Made by a program: the position numbers and the translations under genes. Of a stretch of 64,000 nucleotides of DNA, positions 56,118 through 64,000 are shown in pieces. The notes beneath the pieces are model-generated. The model did not search any database. It saw only the letters and a program-made list of their open reading frames with translations, and was not told the DNA's origin. How positions within the stretch are numbered: position 1 is the first letter of the stretch; each line of letters begins with the position of its first letter. Location of the stretch: positions 90,078,777 through 90,142,776 of the forward strand of contig CATIUR010000005.1 of NCBI GenBank assembly GCA_949592205.1, read 5' to 3'. This DNA is from Helichrysum umbraculigerum (taxonomy: Eukaryota; Streptophyta; Magnoliopsida; Asterales; Asteraceae).

Positions 56118-57688
56118 TGATGTTGGCTTATGAAAGCGCGTCTTGTTTTACAATTTATATATAGAAATACCTAATAAATACTTTCAAACAACCAGGCAAG
56201 AATACCCGATCAATTGTAAATATAGACTTGGTAAGTCAGATTCGAACACAGGGAAAAGGTGGAATATTTAAAATAGAAATTAACACTTAACTAGAAAGCA
56301 ATAAATATGGGGGGCGTTTTAGTTCCGTACGAACATTTGTTTAGAAAACATTTAATTTAAACTAAACGAACTTAAATAAATACTTTTTAAATTAAAATAA
56401 TAAATAAATAATAGCAATAAATCCTAATTGGAAGGAATAAGTAATTGTATAGTTAATGTCACTTGGATTCATATTTCCCGATTTATTACGTATTGATTAT
56501 CTAATTGTGATTCTTTTAGATCAACTTAATACCAAATTCTTCAATGAATACTAAGTCGAATATGAACTAGCCAACGTTTCGGGTCCAACTAATTCCTATA
56601 ATCTAGGGTCCAACATGAAACACTGGTTCCAATGTCACAAGATGATCAGTCAATTGCGTGCCTTTCCCTAAATTATGCATTAAACATTCACAACTCGTTA
56701 TAATTAACCCTATTGGTATGACTCGACAATACCCAATAATTAACTTATTGTCTTGCTCATTTTAAAGTAGATAATTATTGTATACTCAACCTATCAGACT
56801 CAACGTATTTAGTGATAGTCCAAAACCCTAAGGTAGTACTAGCAATAATCAATAATCTTAAAGGAACTCAATCTCATTAAAATTATTAACCACGTGAAGC
56901 AACAATAATAACTAGTTACCAATAAACAAGTGTCCACGAGCAATATAACAGTTTTCAATTAAATAACTTATTCAATACGCAATTATAATCGTTTAATAAT
57001 CACAATCTAAGTTAAATCAACTACACAACCACTTTAAATACTCAATTCATCATAAATCAGTAATAATCAGATCATTCAACATCAAATACTTCAATGAAAT
57101 CGAAATAAAGAAATTATACCGAGTTATAAAGACGAACTACGAATGATTTAGATGAATTATCCTCGTTCTTCACCCTTCGTACCTCCAAACTAACCTTAAT
57201 TTACGAAATATAAACCCCTAAAGTCGTCTGGAACTGAAAGAAAACGAAAACTATGAAAAAACTATCGATTTAGGGTTTTTTCGCGATTTTATACTTCTGT
57301 GGTTTTTGATCCATACGGCGTATGGATTTCCATACGGCGTATGGATTGATTTCAAGCCCAGCCCATGTCCGCGTAACCTGGGCCTCCACTGCAGCAATCC
57401 ATACGGCGTATGGATTTCCATACGGCGTATGGATGACTTTTCCAGCCGATTTTTTGCTTTTTTCTTCTTTTATTCTTTTCTTCGACTTCGGCTTTACTTA
57501 TTTCTTCAAATACGCATCATTTAACTCTTTTATTGACTGTTTTCCTTCCTTTCTTCATAAACACTCCATTTCCACATCTAATTGCAAATATGAACGAAAT
57601 CAATATCTATTCTAAACAAAATGCAATAAAAACATTCAAGATTAGGGGTAAAATACTACTGAAATATAGTACTTTTGAGCGTTTATCA
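56118..57688 (-). repeat. A 5' LTR (uninterrupted)
   Basis: 1571 bp, TGATGTTGG to GTTTATCA. It holds the uninterrupted sequence at the E1 target (near 56405) and four ATCCATACGGCGTATGGAT units (57309-57327, 57329-57346, 57397-57415, 57417-57434). The minus strand has TTTATATTT about 100 bp downstream of them, a possible TATA box. Confidence 0.92.
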
Positions 57689-57693
57689 ATTCG

Positions 57694-57843
57694 TAATATC
57701 AATTGACAATTTCCCTCGATTATTTTACATTATTGATTTTACATTGTGATGTCGTATATTACCGCTTTTATATATATACATCTGTTGTAATTATCATTCT
57801 GGTATAATCTCTCATGTACCTCTTGTTTCTTTCTTGAAGAATC
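57694..57843 (+). other. B leader, resumed after A
   Basis: Continuation of 10835-12003 after element A and its ATTCG duplication. Noncoding up to the gag ATG. Confidence 0.8.
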
Positions 57844-60132
57844 ATGCCGCCAAAGAAGAAAAGTTACCGCGACGCCGAAATCAATGCTATTGTTTCCCGA
57901 CCAGTGGCCGAAGCTTTGGCTGCTCGAAACTCACCTCAAAACTCTAGGAGGAGTAATGATACTGCTGAAACCACCCCTGTTACCAAGCCTTGTTCTTACA
58001 AGGATTTCCTCAGCTGCAAACCACTAAATTTCAAGGGCACGGAAGGTGTCATTGGTCTGATCAGGTGGATAGAAAGGATTGAGTCAGTTTTCAGTCTGTG
58101 CAACTGCACGGAAGACAGCAAGGTCAAATTCGCCGCCTACACCTTTCAAGAAATTGCTCTAACGTGGTGGAATACTCATGCCAGTTCTGTGGGCATTGAT
58201 GTAGCCAACCGACTTCCATGGGCGGATTTAAAGAAAATGCTGAGGGACGAATATTGTCCCAACGAAGAACTCCACAGGTTGGAGGAAGAGTTCTGGCACC
58301 TGACTGTTCAGGGCAATGATATCGCTGGTTATACCACCAAATTCCAGCAGCTCGCCCTTCTGTGTCCGGGTTTGGTAGACACAGACGAAAAACGTATCAA
58401 GAAATACATCAGCGGACTCCCGGAAATTATCCAGGGGAACGTCGCCTCATCCAAACCAACCACCATCCAAAGTGCTATCCGGCTTGCACATGAACTCATG
58501 GCGATGATTGTCAGCCGTGAAGCATCCACCGCACCCTCCAACAACAAACGAAAACCTACTGAACACCACGACCAACCGAACAAGAAACCCAATGCCATCC
58601 AAATGTACACCTCAAACTCTGAGCCCAAACGTGGCTACACGGGGAGCAAACCATACTGTTCCAATTGTAACCACCACCATGATGGTCCGTACAGTACCCC
58701 TTGCAACAACTGTAGGAGGTACGGGCATTCGACCAAGGATTGTCGAGCTCCTAAAACCAACAACAACACCTCCAACAGCAACTCCAAACAGCCCAGATCC
58801 TGTTATGAGTGTGGAAACACTGGGCATTTCAGAAGCGAATGTCCTAAACTAAAGAACAAGGGCAACAACAACAACAACGCTAGGGGTAGAGCCTTCGTAC
58901 TCAACTCTTGGGACGCCCGTCAAGACCCGAATGTGGTCTCGGGTATGTTCCTCCTCAACAACTTATCTGCTTCTGTTCTATTTGATACTGGTGCCGATAG
59001 GAGCTTTATCTCTGATGAATTTTATCAACTGCTTGACATCACACCTGTTGCTCTAGATGTTAAGTACACTATAGAACTAGCGAATGGTAAACTCATAGAA
59101 ACCAATAGTGTAATACCTAATTGCACTATAAACCTCACCAACAAATCCTTCTCAATCGATCTTATGCCTGTTGAAATTGGAAGTTTTGACGTCATCATTG
59201 GTATGGACTGGTTGTCCAAACACCGCGCTGAAATCGTTTTTTATGATAAAGTCGTTCGCATTCCTCTCGCCGCCGGTAAAACTTTGGTCATACAGGGGGA
59301 GACCGGTGGGACGAGACTAAACATCATCTCTTGTTTGAAAACTTGAAAATTTCTGAGAAAAGGTTATCCGGCAATCCTCGCGCACATCATGGAGAAAAAG
59401 TCAAAGGAGAAGCGACTTGAGGATGTGCCCATTGTCCGAGACTTTCCAGAAGTGTTTCCCGTGGAACTACCTGGTCTACCACCACCAAGACAGGTTGAGT
59501 TCTTAATCAATCTCGTGCCAAGCGCTGCACCCGTGGCTCGAGCACCATACCGTTTAGCTCCATCCGAACTTCAAGAGTTGTCCACCCAATTACAGGAACT
59601 CTTGGAAAGAGGATTCATCAGACCGAGTTCTTCACCTTGGGGAGCTCCGGTCCTGTTTGTTAAAAAGAAGGATGGTTCATTCCGAATGTGTATCGACTAC
59701 CGAGAGTTGAACAAGTTGACCGTCAAGAACCGATATCCACTCCCACTCATTGATGACCTGTTTGACCAACTTCAAGGGTCGAGTTTTTATTCAAAGATCG
59801 ATATTCGGTTAGGTTATCATCAACTACATGTTCGTGACACTGATATCCAGAAAACTGCCTTCAGAACCCGTTATGGGCATTACAAATTCCAGGTGATGCC
59901 ATTCGGTCTAACTAACGCACCGACGGTATTCATGGACCTTATGAATCGAGTGTGCAAACCATATCTCAACAAGTTTGTCATTGTTTTCATTGATGACATT
60001 CTCATTTACTCGCGCAACGAGAACGAACACGCGCAACATCTCAAAACCATCCTAGAACTGCTTAGACACGAGGAGCTTTACGCAAAATTTTCTAAGTGTG
60101 AGTTCTGGATGCAAACCGTTCAATTCCTTGGG
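57844..60132 (+). pseudogene. B gag-pol, 3'-truncated (Gag, PR, partial RT)
   Basis: Starts MPPKKKSYRDAEINAIV. Gag core with IALTWWNTHA; two intact zinc knuckles CNNCRRYGHSTKDC and CYECGNTGHFRSEC; protease LFDTGADRSF and VIIGMDWLS; then TGA at 59344-59346 (probably CGA, Arg). The same frame continues from 59347 into RT: PYRLAPSELQEL, GAPVLFVKKKDGSFRMCIDYREL, FVIVFIDDILIYS, AKFSKCEFW. It breaks at QFLG (60132), where homology to E1 pol ends. The rest of RT, RNase H, integrase and the 3' LTR are missing. Same clade as E1, with different Gag. Confidence 0.9.
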
Positions 60133-60527
60133 GGTTTTGGTTCAGTTAACTAAATAAAGCGAATAAAAGTTAATGATAAATCAGATAATAGAAGGATTAT
60201 TTGTTGTGAGTTCATTAGCTCATAATGTGGGACAATGACTTTTGGCGAAAACGTTTACTAAATTTGGGAAGTTCACTAGATTTGATAGTCCATGGTATAA
60301 CCAATAGATTCCCTATTAGTCGGTTATCAACTAATATGTCACGAGGAACCGAGGCGTCATGATTCTGATCAGATAGACAATGCTCAACTCTCCACACTCT
60401 CCTATGAGGGAGTTAGTGACCCTTATTATCGATCGCTATTGCTCGTGGGCGAAGGAATAGAGTAGCAAGTCCACAACAAGTCTAACCGTTCTTAATACCA
60501 TAAGACTATAAATCCAACAAACAACTA
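60133..60527 (-). repeat. Element G: LTR fragment related to C
   Basis: Parts such as GATTCTGATCAGA...TGCTCAACTCT and TCTAACCGTTCTTAATACCA match the C LTR near 60980-61120. It lacks the first 180 bp or so of the LTR, lost in the deletion that also truncated B. C inserted at its right end. Confidence 0.6.
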
Positions 60528-62963
60528 TGTTACAGCTGAAACGGTCGTTACGCAACAGCTGCAACGGGGTTTTATATTTATAGAGCTGGGGACCTAAATT
60601 CTACTTACAGAGGTAAGTATAACTCAGGGTCGTTCTTAAGATCAATCGTATTGTGAAGCGGAGTTGTCCAGACAAACTTATTCAAATTAGTGATGGGTTT
60701 TTGAAAAGAGTTTTTGATTTGGTTTTAGGTCCGTTTAAACTAAACTAATAAAAAGCATGAAATAAACAAAACAGTAAAATATAGATAGGGAATCAGTAAT
60801 GGAGAATAGTGCTTGTTATGACTTCGTTAGCTTGTGTTATGGGGTGATGTCTGGGGTTATTTATGAAAACGTCTTTTAAAGATTTGTGTCTTGCTTTTAC
60901 CTGAGTATTCGTAGTGTAAACACTAACACCCTACTATCTGATTTCTCAGACAGTATGTCACTGGAATGTTAGGCTATGGTGATTCTGATCAGAGGAGGCT
61001 GCTCAACTCTTCAACACTTTCCATCTAGTGGAAAAGTGACCCTTTTTGGAATGGTATTCCTGGGCGCATGAGATAGAGTAACAGACCCACTAAAAGTTCT
61101 GACCGTTCTTAACACCACGGAGATACTAAGGCTAGGCAAGGCATTTATGATTAAGACTTGGTGTGGTGACTGCTAACTTTGTATTAATGGTCTTTGTTTA
61201 GTCCAGAGCTGTGTGGTTCAACCAGGATGTGACACAGTCTTCAACCGACGGCAGTTCCTTAGCTTTTCCCACGTATTTAAACGTTATACGAAGTACTGTG
61301 CCGATTTATGGTCTTTCCGGTGCCACATACTTTATGGTCACTCTGGACTAGATTAACTAAGTTTGTATTAAAGTTTGACCATCTATGATATAAACCCAAC
61401 CCTCACTTATTTAAACATATCCCAATAAATCCCTGATTGATTCACGGTGTACTATACGAAAGGGTTGACAGTATTTCCACAGCTACACAATTCAGACCAT
61501 GTTTATATTTGAAAACATAGATAGGTAGTTACCGGTTGATCAAGGTTCGCGACTCCTTGTCATACAGGTTCTAACCACGTTTATTGGCGAAAAGGCGATT
61601 TAGGTTTAGAAATTCATAAATACAAAGTTAACAATACACCGGTTTTCATTTTGTAACAATTGGGAACATTATTCCACAACAGATTGTGCCCACGACTTTC
61701 ATAGCTTCCACGTTCCGTACTACACACATTCGTGATGATTCCGGCGCTATACAAATGAAAGCCGTATAACGTTACTTCTGTTGTTTCATAATGATATTAT
61801 CCCAATTGCGTATTTAAAGTAACATCACCCCAAATATTAACAAGCTAACTACATCACAACAAGCACATAAGAGAACTACTCACTACGCATGGCAAACAAT
61901 CCTAAATCTATCATAATAATAATAGCAATCATCATAATAGAAAAGGAAAGAAATAACTGTAGATTATGCGTAGACAGAATAATGTTAGAAGAATACACGA
62001 ACGGAACCTCCGCAATATCTTCGACAATATTACAAATAAGCCCCTCAGAATATTCCCTACACTATTACAAAAGTAGCCCCTCCGTTAGTCTAGGTTAAAT
62101 ATTAACCAAGAACTAACGAACTAAAACCCTAATCTATTTCTCCTCTAACTCCTAAGAGTAGTGCTAGAGAGAGAAAGCTAAAACTAGAAAGAGAAAGAGT
62201 GTGTGAGAGAGAAAGTGAGAATTCTTGTTGAAGAATGGTGTGTGGAATGAGGATGGAGAGCTCTCTATTTATAGGCAAGCCATGGATCCAAGAGTACAAG
62301 CCCACAAGCATACGTACAAGCAAACGAAGCAAATAAGAGGGGGTGTGAGACCAAAACAGGCCATGTACGGCCTTGTACTGGCCGTGTACGGCTTCAAAGT
62401 GGCCATGTACGGCCTCCTCTAGGCCGTGTACGGCTAGGGGGTGGCCGTGTGGTAGGCCGTGTGATTTTTCTGACTTTTCTCGCAACTTCGGAAGGCCGTA
62501 TCTTCTTCGTTTCTCTTCCGTTTGACTTGATTCTTTCGCCTGCGGTCTCGTAATTCCATTACGCTTCTAATGATGCCAAAAGTGCCAAGTTTGGATATCT
62601 CTAGAGTTGGCGTGTGCGGAATGCCCTCGGTTTGCGCTCAGAAAGCTCTATCTTCCTCGTTCTTTACCCGATCTGCACGATTCTTGATTCTACAGTCTTG
62701 GAATAACCTGATACATCATATGAGACTATTTAAGGACTTGTATCATAATGTGGTTAAAAGTATGTAAGAATCAGTGTTTAGAATAATCTGCCTCGATTTG
62801 CGTGCCTTTTGGACGTTTTTAGCACTTTTTACAGCAATGCTTATAATTTGACCAACTTTGTGAAATTAAGTAAATAAACGTTTAATTCAAGTGTTTTCAC
62901 CAAGAATTAGGCCAAATGTGCGGGAAATATGTGCCTGAAAACATGACTTTTTAGCACATATTA
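60528..62963 (-). repeat. Element C 3' LTR (F-related)
   Basis: Starts TGTTACAGC. Shares with F: the 55-bp identical island (61249-61303), a block at 61661-61775 (ATTATTCCACAAC, CCCACGACTTTCATAGC), TATA box (62265-62273) and GGCC(G/A)TGTACGGC array (62359-62466). It ends CATATTA, i.e. TA where CA is expected. A PPT-like sequence follows, so the interior continues rightward. Confidence 0.78.
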
Positions 62964-64000
62964 AATATCCCACACTTATTCTTTTATTTTTTTCTTTTTC
63001 TTTTCTTTTTCTCTTTTTTTTTTTTTTTGGCTCCCTTAGAAATCCTTTCTAACTTAACTTCTTCATTCGTGACAGTCTTCTGGTGTCAATTTTTCACACC
63101 ATGTTTCTCTCTCCTTCATATATAACTTTGATGACTTTGTGAGAGAAGTGATTTGAGAAAGTAGAATGTTGAATCAAGCGAAAAGGATATTCTAAAAGGC
63201 GTTTTTCATTACCCTAGAAATTCTGCGATAAGCTTTTGGGAATTTTTGGGAAAGTGGGTTTAAAATTAGGGTTTTATGAAACGAAAAGGTTTAGGCTCAA
63301 CAGGGTTTACTAAGTGGATCATCGATGTTAAAAATGAGCATTGGAAGGGTTTTGGGCTTGAAAAGATATGAGAAAAGGGGTTAAATCCTAGGGAATGTCA
63401 AGATCATTTAATTGCACCTATACCGCGTACGGTACTCACTAATATGGTCTCGAAACGTATGTCAGGAGCAAGTTCTAATTCAGAGATGCATACATCGGCA
63501 CACACAACAAACGAAAAGTGAAGCATTAAAAATGAATGCTATATGGGCTCAAGATACCTCACTGCAAGTTTTTGGGTTATATGTGCCTAGTCATGCGATG
63601 CCCCTCTTAGATTATCATTTTTGTTTGAGAGATTCCGACCTTATTTTCCTTAGTTTCCAAAATAGCATACTCATATACGGGAATGATTCCTCTTTAGAAC
63701 GTTTAGAATTCAAAATAGCAGAGTTACAAACTCATACTTTTTATTATTTTTGAAAAAATTTTGAAATTTGAGGAACATTTCTGAGTTTACTATTTGGACA
63801 AAAAGGCGTAAAATCAATCCAAGGTATCTATACCTGCTATCCCACACTTAGAGGAACATTGTCCCTAATGTTCTCTTGAGTAGGGATTTTACAAGTAAAA
63901 TCCCACACTTAGAGTTTGAACATATAGAAAATGTTTCTCAAGTGTTGTTTTTGGGCTGGAATCCCACACTTAGTGATAAGTTTAGGATACGGCATAGATA
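62964..64000 (-). mobile_element. Element C interior, PPT side (cut by window end)
   Basis: AATATCCCACACTT at 62964-62977. Then a T-rich tract (62979-63028) stands where F has its PPT hairpin. Block 63350-63540 matches F 46420-46640. PPT-like ATCCCACACTTA copies at 63839, 63900 and 63961; the first is followed by stem GAACATT/AATGTTC (63854-63873). No gene visible up to the edge; gene 2 would be expected further right. Confidence 0.75.

Larger units (their letters stand above)
32926..57688 (-). mobile_element. Element A: Athila-like, two genes and no pol; hosts E1 solo LTR and F
   Basis: Outer limits are set by TSD ATTCG (32921-32925 and 57689-57693). Removing the E1 solo LTR and F leaves roughly 8.9 kb: LTRs of about 1.5 kb, tRNA-Asp-type primer site, PBS-proximal ORF (55753 to 42095, split by F), gene 2 (40798-39390) and PPT. 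I find no protease, RT, RNase H or integrase motif in its 37886-42691 and 55135-56117 interior, so it depends on a partner element. Confidence 0.85.

Noticed and set aside
57306..57615. Plus-strand frames with HTAYGFPYGVW repeats (also 26059, 37522)
   Set aside because: They are translations of the ATCCATACGGCGTATGGAT palindromes in the A LTR, antisense to the element.

Overview
This window is nuclear DNA from a flowering plant. It is almost entirely nested LTR retrotransposons, plus the broken 5' part of one host gene. Evidence for a plant nucleus: tRNA-iMet primer sites (TGGTATCAGAGC) on Tekay/Del-like Ty3/gypsy chromoviruses, tRNA-Asp-type primer sites (TGGCGCCGCTGCCGGGG) on Athila-like elements, ATHILA-ORF1-type proteins, and a DUF1399/GRDP-type plant gene with GT-AG introns. 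A eudicot, perhaps Asteraceae, is my guess from element style only.

Layout. 1-3526: element D, a minus-strand Athila-like deletion derivative with no genes. 3962-7792: minus-strand GRDP-like pseudogene, split in exon 3 by a solo LTR (4720-7117, TSD ATTCT). 8216-10834: 5' LTR of element B, a plus-strand Tekay-like gypsy of the same LTR family as that solo LTR but in opposite orientation. B's leader carries two small ORFs (to 12003). B's gag-pol resumes only at 57694-60132, because Athila-like element A (minus strand, TSD ATTCG) landed in its leader.

A has its 3' LTR on the left and its 5' LTR at 56118-57688. That 3' LTR was hit by element E1, a full Tekay-like chromovirus (12296-25194, TSD TAAAT). 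A segment from inside the B LTR (9172) to inside the A internal region (30087) was then tandemly duplicated. Copy 2 (30094-41551) holds only a solo LTR of E1 (33218-36657) at the same site with the same TSD. The uninterrupted A LTR at 56118-57688 preserves the empty site. Element F (42692-55134, minus strand) sits inside the PBS-proximal gene of A. B is truncated at 60132 and followed by an LTR fragment (G, to 60527). Into G is inserted element C, a relative of F (LTR 60528-62963, internal region running off the right edge).

A and F look like two-gene, polymerase-less Athila-like elements. Each has a PBS-proximal ORF of unknown family (the two are homologous) and a PPT-proximal ATHILA-ORF1-like gene preceded by what looks like an internal leader and intron. 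They must borrow reverse transcriptase and integrase from relatives. E1 and B encode gag-pol but are damaged by in-frame stops.

Most unusual signals: (1) a hairpin with AGGA-type loop beside the polypurine tract, repeated further inside, whose stem covaries between families; (2) GC-rich palindrome arrays in every LTR family here, with a sequence block shared by an Athila-like and a Tekay-like LTR; (3) the duplication showing full, solo and empty states of one insertion side by side. Divergence counts below were made by eye.
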